The notes under the pieces: generated by a model | Databases searched by the model: none | What the model was told of the DNA's origin: nothing | What the model saw: the letters and a program-made list of their open reading frames with translations, nothing else | Position numbers and translations under genes: made by a program | Shown: in pieces, positions 23,766 through 31,156 of the stretch | How positions within the stretch are numbered: the stretch's first letter is position 1 | Layout of the letters: every line of letters starts with the position of its first letter | NCBI GenBank assembly: GCA_964459985.1 | Contig: CAYWOS010000030.1 | Coordinates: 1 to 31,156, forward strand | Direction: 5' to 3' | DNA: 31,156 bases | Origin: CAYWOS01 sp964459985 | Lineage (GTDB): Bacteria > Bacillota > Clostridia > Christensenellales > Aristaeellaceae

Positions 23766-25925
23766 ATGCCAACCATCAAGGATATCGCCAGAACGGCCGG
23801 CGTTTCGCACGGCACGGTGTCCAACGCGCTGAACGGACGCGGGAACGTGAGTCTGGAAAAGCTCAACCGCGTGCTCGAAGCGGCGGAAAAGCTCGGCTAC
23901 GCCTACAACAAAAGCGCTGCCGGCCTGCGAAGCGGTCAGAAGAGCGGCATGGCGGTCATCCTGCCCAATCTGCGCTGTCAGGCCTATACGGATTTCTTCG
24001 CCGGTTTTTGCGAGGCGGCGGCGAACGAAGGCCGCCATTCCGTGCAGGTGTTCGTGACGGGAAGCGCGCCCGGCGCGGAAGGACGCGCCCTGCGCGACGC
24101 GAGGAACGCGGGCGTCATGGGGACGGCGCTGATCTCGTGCGCGGATGAACGGAATCAGCCGTCGGTACTGGATTTCGCGGGGGATTGCAGGCGGCTGCTG
24201 ATCGAGCGCGCGTCGGGCGATCTGCCGTATCTGGGATTTGATTACGCGCGCGCCGGAGAAGCGCTGGCGGAATGCGCGCTGCAAAGCAAGCGCGGAAAGC
24301 CCGCGCGCGCCGGCATCATGACCGACCTCGTCACCGCCTCCAACGAACGCGCGTTCTGCGAGGCGGCGCGCGCGCGCTTTCAGGCGGCGGGCGTCGAAGT
24401 GTTCCACGTACAGGCGATCTCACGGCAGTACGCGACGCGCGCGTTTGATTTCTGCCGTGCCGGAACGGACGCCGTGATCACGTCCCGGGCTGAAATGGCG
24501 CGCTGCATCGAAAGCGCGTGGCGCGCCGGCGGCAAAGGGCCGATCCCGGCGCTGTTTTCGGTGACCACACGCCGGACCGCGCGCGCGAACGCCGGCGTCG
24601 TGTATGAAATGGATTACCTGCTGCTTGGCAGGCGCGCGTACGAGGCGCTGGCGTCCGACGACGAATTGCCCGCGCGCGTGCTCCCCGCAGAGGGGCTGCG
24701 CCGCGCGAAATGGCAAAGCGCCCCGAAAAAGCCGCGCGCCGTCCGCATGCTGACGCAGGAATCGCCGTTCACGAACGCGCTGCGCCTGCTGGCGCCGGGA
24801 TTGGAGCGGGAAACAGGCATCGCGCTCGCCATCACCACCTTCCCCCGGAACGAACTGTACGAGGCCATCGATGTCATGGGAGAAACGGACGCGTACGACG
24901 TGATCCGCATGGACATGAACTGGGCGGACTGGTACGCGGGCCGGCTGTTTACCCCGTTGTCCGAGCTTCCCCTCAACGTGCCGTCGCTGCTTTCGGCGCT
25001 TGCCGACGGACTGGACGGCGAATACACGATGTCCGACGGCGTTCGCCGTCTGCTGCCGCTTGATCCCAGCGCGCTCATGCTGTACTACCGCAGGGCTTTG
25101 TTCGAGGACCCCGCGATATGCCGGGGATACTTTGAAAAAACGCGGCGCGAGCTGACCGTGCCCTCGACATGGGAGGATTACGTTCGCGTCGCTTCCTATT
25201 TTACGCGCGCCGATAACCCCGCTTCGCCCACGCTCTACGGCGGCACCGTCACGCATACCGCGTGCGAGTTTTTGTCCTCGCTGCTGCCCGATCTTGCCGA
25301 CGGGCGCGTGCGCGCGTTTTCCGGCGCGGCGTGCACGGACGCGCTTTCGCGGTATCTGGCCTATGAAAAACACTCGTACCACGCGCCCACCGGGCAATGG
25401 GTCGATACGGCGGACGCGTTTCTGGCCGGCAACTGCGCGACCGCCATCCTGTTCACCAACTACGTGGAGCGCATCGTCGCCAATCCCCTGTCGCACGTCG
25501 CCGAACGCGTGGGGCTTGCGCCGCTTCCCGGCCCGCGCTCCCTGCTGGGCGGCGGCGTCGTCGGCGTTCCGCGCGCGTCCGGGCGCAAGGCGGAGGCGTG
25601 CGAGCTGATCACACGGCTGTTTCAGGACGATACCGCGCAGCTGCTCGCGCTGCTTTCGGGCTGCTCGGCCAGCAAATCGGCGTATCGGAATCAGGAGGTG
25701 CTGGCGCTCTACCCATGGCTGCCCGTGGTTTCGCGCGGGTTCGCGGGCGGCGTAAGGCGCGGCATCCTCGCCGGCGGCGCTTCTCCCTTCAACGCGAAAG
25801 CCATGGAAGGCCAGATCATCATCGCCTGCCGCAGCGCGGCGGACGGCGTCATTACGCCCACAGACGCGCTGCGCTCGATGCAATCGGCGTTCGAGCGCCT
25901 CCGTCCCGACGCCGGCGTCGAGTAA
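23766..25925 (+). CDS. LacI-type regulator fused to an extracellular-type solute-binding domain
   Basis: This 719-residue protein has an N-terminal LacI helix-turn-helix (TIKDIARTAGVSHGTVSNAL) with the hinge region following. A LacI/periplasmic-binding-like sensor runs to about residue 320. A second binding-protein domain of the ABC solute-binding type starts near residue 328 (MLTQESPFTNALRLLAPGLE) and runs to the end, with SBP features such as YDVIRMDMNWADWY, VPSTWEDYVRVASYF and an alanine-rich helical C-lobe. No signal peptide is present, so both ligand domains are cytoplasmic. The ATG follows GGAGGA. It sits upstream of an importer operon, so it probably controls that operon using the imported compound as ligand. 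The double-sensor layout is unusual; I read one chain with no frameshift. Confidence 0.85.
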   Translation: MPTIKDIARTAGVSHGTVSNALNGRGNVSLEKLNRVLEAAEKLGYAYNKSAAGLRSGQKSGMAVILPNLRCQAYTDFFAGFCEAAANEGRHSVQVFVTGSAPGAEGRALRDARNAGVMGTALISCADERNQPSVLDFAGDCRRLLIERASGDLPYLGFDYARAGEALAECALQSKRGKPARAGIMTDLVTASNERAFCEAARARFQAAGVEVFHVQAISRQYATRAFDFCRAGTDAVITSRAEMARCIESAWRAGGKGPIPALFSVTTRRTARANAGVVYEMDYLLLGRRAYEALASDDELPARVLPAEGLRRAKWQSAPKKPRAVRMLTQESPFTNALRLLAPGLERETGIALAITTFPRNELYEAIDVMGETDAYDVIRMDMNWADWYAGRLFTPLSELPLNVPSLLSALADGLDGEYTMSDGVRRLLPLDPSALMLYYRRALFEDPAICRGYFEKTRRELTVPSTWEDYVRVASYFTRADNPASPTLYGGTVTHTACEFLSSLLPDLADGRVRAFSGAACTDALSRYLAYEKHSYHAPTGQWVDTADAFLAGNCATAILFTNYVERIVANPLSHVAERVGLAPLPGPRSLLGGGVVGVPRASGRKAEACELITRLFQDDTAQLLALLSGCSASKSAYRNQEVLALYPWLPVVSRGFAGGVRRGILAGGASPFNAKAMEGQIIIACRSAADGVITPTDALRSMQSAFERLRPDAGVE

Positions 25926-25939
25926 TTTGAACGTACCAA
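25926..25939 (+). promoter_or_regulatory. Putative LacI-family operator O2 upstream of the binding-protein gene
   Basis: TTTGAACGTACCAA differs by one base from the reverse complement of O1 (TTTGTACGTACCAA). It begins directly after the regulator's stop codon and lies about 110 bp before the binding-protein ATG. Confidence 0.65.
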
Positions 25940-25996
25940 AAAAATTTTTGAAATACGTCGAAAAGGGGTTCCATTTCAGAAAAAAGTATGCTAAGG

Positions 25997-26002
25997 TACA
26001 AT
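25997..26002 (+). promoter_or_regulatory. Possible -10 element for the importer operon
   Basis: TACAAT lies in an AT-rich island (about 25935-26005) unlike the surrounding GC-rich DNA. The -35 position is weak (TTTCAG). A small hairpin AACGCC/GGCGTT (about 26008-26022) lies in the presumed leader. Confidence 0.35.
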
Positions 26003-26049
26003 CAGAAAACGCCAAAGGCGTTACCAAATAATTGGGAGGTATTTCTCAC

Positions 26050-27102
26050 ATGAAGAAAACCATCGCCCTCATCCTGATCCTCGCGCTGATGCTTCCCCTT
26101 TGCGCGCTCGCCGAAGGCGCCGGCAGCGACGTGAAAGGCACCGGCGTGGCCCTCACCATCTACACCAACTCCGGCAGCGACGGCCGCGACGCGTGGCTGA
26201 TCGAACGCGCGGCGCAGGACGGGTTCAAACTCGCGGTTCTCGAGGAAGGCGCGGGCGCCATTCAGCAGAGAATCCTTGCCGAAGCGGCCAACCCGATCGC
26301 GGACGTGGTCTACGGCCTGAACGCCATCATCTGGGAGAGCCTGAAGGCCAACAACTGCATCATTCAGTACACGCCCTCCTGGGCGGGCGAAGTCAGCGAA
26401 GGCCTGAACGACCCGGACGGCTACTACTACGCCATCGTCAAGCAGGCGATCCTGCTCGCCTACGATTCCAACCAGTGGACGGAAGAAGAAGCGCCCAAGG
26501 ACTGGATCGAGCTGTGGAACAACGAAAAGTTCTACAATACCTTTGAAACCCAGCGCAAGCTCACCGGCGGCACCACGCGCAACGTCATCGCCGGCATCCT
26601 GTCCCGCTATATCGACGAGAGCGGCGAGCTGGGCATCTCGGCGGAAGGCTGGAAGCAGATGGAGCTGTATTACGAGCACGGAACGCTGGCGGAAGACGGC
26701 ATCGATCTGTACGCGCAGATCGCCAGCGCCGATTCGCCCGTGGTTTGCGGCCAGATCTGGTCCTCCGGCATCGCCACGCGCGATGAAACCTACGGCACCA
26801 AGACCGCCGTCGTGAAGCCCGAAGTGGGCATCCCCTACGCGGTCGAGGGCATCTCCATCATCAACGGCACCAAGAATCTGGAAGAAGCGCAGCGGTTCGT
26901 GGAGTGGTTCGGCAGCGCCAAGCTGCAGGCGGAATGGGCGGCGCAGTTCACCACCATGCCGGCCAACGAGCTGGCCTCCAAGGATGCCGATCCTTACCAG
27001 AGGGAGCTGTGCTCCATCCCCGCGCAGGCCATCGATTGGGCGCTTGTCGCCGCCAATATCGACGCCTGGTGCGAGAAGATCACGCTGGAATACATGCCGT
27101 AA
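26050..27102 (+). CDS. Secreted ABC-importer solute-binding protein (Fe3+/organophosphate type)
   Basis: This 350-residue protein captures the substrate outside the cell. It has a signal peptide (MKKTIALILILALMLPLCALA-EG). A cysteine lies in it, but the flanking sequence does not fit a good lipobox, so signal peptidase I cleavage after ALA is more likely than lipid anchoring. The mature part has the AfuA/FbpA-like start VALTIYTNSGSDGRD and features such as ADVVYGLNAI and AVEGISIINGTKN. The ATG follows GGGAGGT at 26034-26040. It is followed by a strong hairpin and then by ATPase, permease and phosphodiesterase genes. Substrate is inferred to be a phosphate-containing organic compound because of the last gene. 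Confidence 0.88.
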   Translation: MKKTIALILILALMLPLCALAEGAGSDVKGTGVALTIYTNSGSDGRDAWLIERAAQDGFKLAVLEEGAGAIQQRILAEAANPIADVVYGLNAIIWESLKANNCIIQYTPSWAGEVSEGLNDPDGYYYAIVKQAILLAYDSNQWTEEEAPKDWIELWNNEKFYNTFETQRKLTGGTTRNVIAGILSRYIDESGELGISAEGWKQMELYYEHGTLAEDGIDLYAQIASADSPVVCGQIWSSGIATRDETYGTKTAVVKPEVGIPYAVEGISIINGTKNLEEAQRFVEWFGSAKLQAEWAAQFTTMPANELASKDADPYQRELCSIPAQAIDWALVAANIDAWCEKITLEYMP

Positions 27103-27111
27103 CCGTTCATG

Positions 27112-27155
27112 GGGATTCCGGGAGCGTTCGCGCGCTTCCGGAATCCCTTTTCTTT
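27112..27155 (+). terminator. Strong hairpin and T-tract between binding protein and ATPase genes
   Basis: Arms of 15 bases (27112-27126 and 27133-27147, starting GGGATTCCGG) pair with one G-U wobble across a TTCGCG loop and are followed by TTTTCTTT. Because the ATPase gene lies only 37 bp further on and no new promoter is clear, it is probably a partial terminator. Confidence 0.82.
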
Positions 27156-27191
27156 ATGGGCTTGAAAATACGCAGGCAGAAGGAGCCGCTT

Positions 27192-28196
27192 ATGATACAT
27201 CTTGACGGCATCGAGGTTCGCTTCGGCGATTTCATCGCCCTTCACGGGATTGATCTGCATGTGAAGGAAGGACAGTTCTTCACGTTCCTCGGCCCTTCCG
27301 GCTGCGGAAAAACGACGACGCTTCGCACCATCACAGGCTTTATCTCGCCATCCAAAGGCCGCGTGTTCGTCAAGGATCGGGATATCACCGATATGCCCGT
27401 CGAAAAAAGGAACATCGGCATCGTTTTCCAGAATTACGCGCTCTTCCCCACGATGAGCGTGTATGAAAACATCGCCTTCGGGCTTCGCGTCAAAAAGGTG
27501 CCCAAGCCCGATCTGGACAGGCGCGTCCGGGAAATGGCCAACAAGGTCGAGCTCAGCGAAAAGCAGCTGACCCGCAAGGTGGCCGAATTGTCCGGCGGCC
27601 AGCAGCAGCGCGTCGCCATCGCGCGCGCGCTCGTGAACAACCCCGAAATCATCTGTCTGGACGAGCCGCTTTCCAACCTGGACGCGAAGCTGCGCGTCCA
27701 GCTTCGCAACGAGCTGAAGGAGCTTCAGCGCAAATTCGGCATTACCACCGTGTATGTCACGCACGATCAGGAGGAAGCGCTGACGCTTTCCGATTGCATC
27801 GCGGTGTTCAACAACGGCGTGATCGAGCAGATCGGCGCGCCGGACGATATCTACAACCATTCCAGAAACGAATTCGTGCTCAATTTCATCGGCGATATCA
27901 ACCGCCTGACGCCCGCCTTCGCGCAAACCATGGCGCAGACGGTTCAGGGCGTGGACCCGGAAAAGCAGCAGTACATCCGTCTGGAGCGCGTGCATGTGAA
28001 CGCCAAGCGCGAGGGCGATTACGCCTTCCCCGCGACGGTGATCGGGCGCGAGTATTTCGGGCTGTACATCAAATACGCCCTGCGCGCGGGCGATATGGTG
28101 ATCAAATGCATCGAAAAGAACGACGGCACGATACTCTATGAGGAAAATCAGGCGGTAAGCGCGTGCGTCAACCCGCGCGATCTGATCTCCTATTGA
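27192..28196 (+). CDS. ABC importer ATPase (Fe3+/phosphonate/AfuC-type)
   Basis: This 334-residue cytoplasmic ATPase would power import. It shows Walker A GPSGCGKTT, Q-loop FQNYALFPTMSV, signature LSGGQQQRVAIARA, Walker B IICLDEPLSNLDAKLR and switch His VYVTHDQEEAL. A C-terminal TOBE-like region follows (about 260-334). The PLSNLDAK wording and length are those of MalK/PotA/FbpC-class importer ATPases. The ATG at 27192 has AAGGAG at 27180-27185. The permease gene begins ten bases after the stop. Confidence 0.95.
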   Translation: MIHLDGIEVRFGDFIALHGIDLHVKEGQFFTFLGPSGCGKTTTLRTITGFISPSKGRVFVKDRDITDMPVEKRNIGIVFQNYALFPTMSVYENIAFGLRVKKVPKPDLDRRVREMANKVELSEKQLTRKVAELSGGQQQRVAIARALVNNPEIICLDEPLSNLDAKLRVQLRNELKELQRKFGITTVYVTHDQEEALTLSDCIAVFNNGVIEQIGAPDDIYNHSRNEFVLNFIGDINRLTPAFAQTMAQTVQGVDPEKQQYIRLERVHVNAKREGDYAFPATVIGREYFGLYIKYALRAGDMVIKCIEKNDGTILYEENQAVSACVNPRDLISY

Positions 28197-28205
28197 GGTA
28201 AGCAT

Positions 28206-29924
28206 ATGAAAACGATTGATTTGAGGAAACCGTCGATCAGCCCCGGCAGAGCGCTCGTATATCTGCTGCTCGGATGGTTTATCATCGCGTGCCTGATCCT
28301 GCCCAATCTGAACCTGCTCAAGACCGTGTTCTTTTCGGACGGCAGCTTCTCGCTGGAGCCGATCCAGAAGCTGCTCAAGTCCAAGCGCGCCATGAAAGCG
28401 CTGAAGAACAGCTTTATTCTGGCGCCCTGCCTTTCGATCACGGTGGGCTTCGTGGGCATCACGCTGGTGCTGATCACCGAGTATTTCGACATCAAGGGCG
28501 CGAAAATCCTGCGCATCGGCTACATGACGACGCTGGTGTACGGCGGGATCATACTGGTTTCCGGCTACAAATTCATCTACGGCAACAACGGCGTGCTCAC
28601 GAACATGCTCCTCAAGGTGTTCCCGTACATGGACAAGAAATGGTTCACGGGCTTCTGGGCGGTGCTTTTCGTCATGACTTTCGCCTGCACGTCCAACCAC
28701 ATGATCTTTTTGCGCAACGCCATGCGCACGGTGGATTTCCAGACGGTGGAAGCCGCGCGCAACATGGGCGCGAGCCAGTTTTATCTGCTCCGGCGCGTCG
28801 TGCTGCCCGTGCTCCTGCCCAGCCTGTTCGCGGTGACGATCCTCACGTTCATCACCGGGCTGTCCGCCATGAGCGCGCCGCTGCTGGTGGGCGGAACGGA
28901 GTTCCAGACCATCAACCCAATGATCAAGACCTTTGCCGACACGCAATCCTCCAAGGATCTGGCGGCGCTGCTCTCGCTGGTGCTGGGGTTCGCGACCATC
29001 CTGCTCCTCTTTGTCATGACAAGGATCGAGCGGCGCGGGTACTACATGTCCGTTTCCAAGGTGAAAACGCGCATCGTCAAGCAAAAGATCGCCAATCCCG
29101 TGCTCAATGTGCTGGCGCACGCGTACGCCTACATCCTCTTCATCATCTATACGCTGCCCGTCGTTTTGATCGTCCTGTTCTCCTTCGCGGACGCCAAATC
29201 GATCTCGATGCGAACGCTTGATTTCTCTTCGCTGTCGCTGGTCAACTATATCGATCTGATCACCAATACGGCCTCGTACCGGCCGTTTGTGGTGAGCATC
29301 GTGTATTCGATCCTCGCCTCGGTGTGCGTCGGCCTGCTGGTGGTGCTCGCGTGCCGCATCATTCAGAAAAGGCGCAACACGCTGGGCTCCTCCGTGCTGG
29401 AATACAGCCTGATGATCCCTTGGATGCTGCCCACCACGCTGATCGCGCTGGGCTTGGTGATGACCTTCAACCTGCAAAGATGGTATATGTTCAATCAGGT
29501 GCTCACGGGCACGCTGGCGATCCTGCTGCTGGGCTACATCATTATCAAGCTCCCCTTCACCATGCGCATGACCAAGGCGGCGTTCTTCTCGCTGGACGAT
29601 TCCTTGGAGGACGCGGCGAGGAATCTGGGCGCGGGCGAGCTGCTCACCTTCACGCGCGTCATTCTGCCGGTGATTCTGCCCACGGTGCTGGCGATTGCGG
29701 CGCTCAACTTCAACTCGCTGCTCGGGGACTATGACATGTCCGTGTTCCTGTATCATCCGCTCAACAAAACGCTGGGCGTCGCCATCAAATCCTTCACCGA
29801 CGAGACCAACAACATCAACGGCACGGCGCTTACCTTCGTTTACGCGGTAGCGATGATGGTGATTTCCACCATCGTACTGTATCTGGTGTACGGGCGGGGC
29901 GGCAAGGAAAAAATAAAGGAGTAA
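28206..29924 (+). CDS. ABC importer permease, two fused membrane domains
   Basis: The 572-residue inner-membrane protein joins two permease halves, as in AfuB/FbpB-type importers. Each half has an EAA loop that contacts the ATPase: EAARNMGASQFYLLRRVVLPVLLPS near residue 180 and EDAARNLGAGELLTFTRVILPVILPT near residue 470 (both shown in shortened form). About twelve hydrophobic segments are visible, six per half, with a cytoplasmic linker near residues 270-300. A single chain therefore replaces two permease subunits. It is followed five bases later by the phosphodiesterase gene. Confidence 0.93.
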   Translation: MKTIDLRKPSISPGRALVYLLLGWFIIACLILPNLNLLKTVFFSDGSFSLEPIQKLLKSKRAMKALKNSFILAPCLSITVGFVGITLVLITEYFDIKGAKILRIGYMTTLVYGGIILVSGYKFIYGNNGVLTNMLLKVFPYMDKKWFTGFWAVLFVMTFACTSNHMIFLRNAMRTVDFQTVEAARNMGASQFYLLRRVVLPVLLPSLFAVTILTFITGLSAMSAPLLVGGTEFQTINPMIKTFADTQSSKDLAALLSLVLGFATILLLFVMTRIERRGYYMSVSKVKTRIVKQKIANPVLNVLAHAYAYILFIIYTLPVVLIVLFSFADAKSISMRTLDFSSLSLVNYIDLITNTASYRPFVVSIVYSILASVCVGLLVVLACRIIQKRRNTLGSSVLEYSLMIPWMLPTTLIALGLVMTFNLQRWYMFNQVLTGTLAILLLGYIIIKLPFTMRMTKAAFFSLDDSLEDAARNLGAGELLTFTRVILPVILPTVLAIAALNFNSLLGDYDMSVFLYHPLNKTLGVAIKSFTDETNNINGTALTFVYAVAMMVISTIVLYLVYGRGGKEKIKE

Positions 29925-29929
29925 CCATC

Positions 29930-30802
29930 ATGCTTGGCAGAACGAAATACGCGGACATCAACGGCAATCTTTCGGATCGTCTCGCCGAAAAGCGCGCGCT
30001 GATCGCGGTCCATCGCGGGTCATGGGGCGGCGATATCATACAGAATACCTGTCTGGCCTACGAGCTTGCGCTCAAAATGGGCGGGGACATGTTCGAGGTC
30101 GATCTGGTGCGGTCGACCGACGGCACGGTGTATTGCTTCCATGACGGCAATGAAACGCGCGTGCTGGGCGTCCGGGAGAACATTAAAACCATGTCCTCCG
30201 CGCAGATCGACGCCTTCGAGCCCGTCAATCAGGTGGGCGGGCGAAGCGAGCAGAAGATCGAGCGGTTTGAGAACGTGCTCGAACGCTTCACAAAGGGCGA
30301 ATTATTCAATATCGACCGCGCGTGGGATATCTTCCCGCAGATTCTCCCGATGCTGGACAGGCATCCGGGCGTCCGCAATCAGGTGCTGATCAAGGCGCCG
30401 GTGAACGAAAGCGCGCTCGCGGCCATGGCGGCGCATCCCGTCAAGTACATGTTTATGCCCATATGCTACGGCATGGAGGACGTGAAAAAGACGTTCGCTC
30501 GCGAGGACATCAACACCGTCGGCGCGGAGATCATCGCGTCGTCCCCGAAGGACGAATTGTTCCTCGACGAGAGCATTCAGGCCATTCACGACATGGGTCT
30601 GTTCACATGGGTGAACGCCATCACGCTGGGCAGCGTGCGTTCGCACCCGCTTTTCGGCCTTCTGGACGACAATATCTCGATCAAACAAAACCCCGATCTC
30701 GGCTGGGGGCGCTTATTCGATAAAAAGATCGATATCCTGCAAACCGATTGGCCGTCCCTGCTCAACGAATACCGCGCGGAATACTTCAGCCGTAAAGCGT
30801 AA
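29930..30802 (+). CDS. Glycerophosphodiester phosphodiesterase, cytoplasmic
   Basis: This 290-residue TIM-barrel enzyme would hydrolyse glycerophosphodiesters to glycerol-3-phosphate and an alcohol. The GDPD signature is present: AVHRG near residue 25, MFEVDLVRSTDGTVYCFHDG near residue 60 (catalytic Glu, Asp and His) and a late IDILQTDWP that closes the barrel. It has no signal peptide, so it would act on imported substrate inside the cell, as UgpQ does. AAAGGAG overlaps the permease stop, so translation is likely coupled. Motif spacing is a little unusual (AVHRGSWGG instead of AHRG..), but all visible catalytic residues are kept. Confidence 0.9.
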   Translation: MLGRTKYADINGNLSDRLAEKRALIAVHRGSWGGDIIQNTCLAYELALKMGGDMFEVDLVRSTDGTVYCFHDGNETRVLGVRENIKTMSSAQIDAFEPVNQVGGRSEQKIERFENVLERFTKGELFNIDRAWDIFPQILPMLDRHPGVRNQVLIKAPVNESALAAMAAHPVKYMFMPICYGMEDVKKTFAREDINTVGAEIIASSPKDELFLDESIQAIHDMGLFTWVNAITLGSVRSHPLFGLLDDNISIKQNPDLGWGRLFDKKIDILQTDWPSLLNEYRAEYFSRKA

Positions 30803-31156
30803 TCACGGTTTCACAACCGCCGGCGCGGGATCGCTCCGACGGCTCAGACCGTCGACAAACCCGGTCGTTCCTCCCGGGGATGCAACGAAGGGGCCGCGTT
30901 CCGCAACCTCAATCGTCGCGGCGCATCGCTATCGCTCGCGCCGCAAGGCGTCATGACCGCCAAAGACGGTCATGACGTTCCGCCTTTGGCGGAATGAAAC
31001 GCCCGAATCGAAGATTCGGTCGTTTCACCTCCGTTTCGGTTGATTCCTCCGTTTCGCTAACGGCTTCGCCGTTCTGCCCACAGGGCAGACGCTCAACTAC
31101 GTCACCCTTCGTTTCTCATCCGAAACCAGCGACATGCGCGGTGGTTTCGGAACGAT
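30803..31156. repeat. Non-coding stretch of consecutive hairpins at window end
   Basis: No coding frame is convincing in these 354 bp. Ten short inverted repeats lie almost end to end: 30806-30819, 30837-30854, ~30860-30878, 30918-30944 (GCGGCGC/GCGCCGC), 30949-30977 (11-bp arms, CGTCATGACCG), 30978-30994 (TTCCGCC/GGCGGAA), 30996-31026, 31059-31073 (AACGGC/GCCGTT), 31074-31088 (CTGCCC/GGGCAG) and 31120-31150 (CCGAAACCA/TGGTTTCGG). CCTCCGTTTCG occurs twice (about 31028 and 31047). The first hairpin is only 4 bp after the phosphodiesterase stop but has no T-run. Confidence 0.8.

Noticed and set aside
23405..23866. 153-codon minus-strand frame between tig and the regulator gene
   Set aside because: It spans the tig promoter and the start of the regulator gene, with no motif or ribosome site.
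26050..26130. Lipoprotein signal (lipobox) in the solute-binding protein
   Set aside because: The Cys in LPLCALA lacks a fitting -3 to -1 context, while ALA-E fits signal peptidase I. Not excluded fully.
26994..29756. 920-codon minus-strand open frame opposite the importer genes
   Set aside because: It is a shadow of clear plus-strand ABC transporter genes; no family motif and no ribosome site.

Overview
This is a GC-rich chromosomal window (my estimate is about 60% G+C) from a low-GC-type lineage that has become GC-rich. It looks like a Bacillota/Clostridia gut-type bacterium, possibly Christensenellales- or Oscillospirales-like. The main reasons are the gene order tig-clpP-clpX-lonB-lonA-engB (known from Bacillus and Clostridia), a T-box leader before serS, strong AGGAGG ribosome sites, and sigma-A promoters with 17-18 bp spacers. 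The taxonomic placement is inference. High GC makes long spurious ORFs in every frame; these were discarded.

Layout. (1) 1-3890 (+) is the end of a cell-shape operon: a 5'-truncated PBP2-type transpeptidase, a MinD-like ATPase without minC or minE beside it, and a RodA/FtsW-family SEDS glycosyltransferase, closed by a bidirectional terminator. (2) 3949-7341 (-) is a MacB/FtsX-type ABC transporter followed by a monofunctional biotin-protein ligase. (3) 7467-8999 (+) is a serine T-box leader and serS. (4) 9133-10647 (+) is a secreted caspase-fold (C14-like) protein with a FlgD-like C-terminal module and an odd start region. (5) 10776-11108 (-) is a small HEAT-repeat protein. (6) 11305-12643 (+) is a sugar-phosphate isomerase/epimerase-like TIM barrel plus a GNAT acetyltransferase. 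They converge on a Nudix hydrolase and a large GNAT-like protein (12809-14421, -), with two tandem-repeat arrays at the point of convergence. (7) 14477-23322 (-) is the protein quality-control block: trigger factor, ClpP, ClpX, LonB, LonA and EngB/YsxC. A roughly 0.6 kb array of degenerate interspersed repeats lies between lonB and the lonA promoter, and possible 21-bp-spaced iterons lie between clpX and lonB. (8) 23766-30802 (+) is a transport and catabolism unit: a 719-residue LacI-type regulator fused to a solute-binding-protein domain, a secreted solute-binding protein, an ATPase, a double-length permease and a cytoplasmic glycerophosphodiester phosphodiesterase. (9) 30803-31156 is non-coding and packed with consecutive hairpins.

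How the parts work together. Region 8 reads as a self-contained uptake system. The fusion regulator appears to repress itself and the operon through a shared 14-bp operator-like site found after its own promoter and again just upstream of the binding-protein gene. The AfuABC/Fe3+-type importer would bring in an organophosphate, and the phosphodiesterase would hydrolyse a glycerophosphodiester inside the cell. A strong hairpin after the binding-protein gene probably lowers expression of the ATPase and permease relative to the binding protein. The most unusual items are the regulator/solute-binding fusion with its operators, the gene-tail duplications near 12.7 kb, the repeat families near 17.6-18.1 kb and 23.6 kb, and the secreted caspase-like protein.
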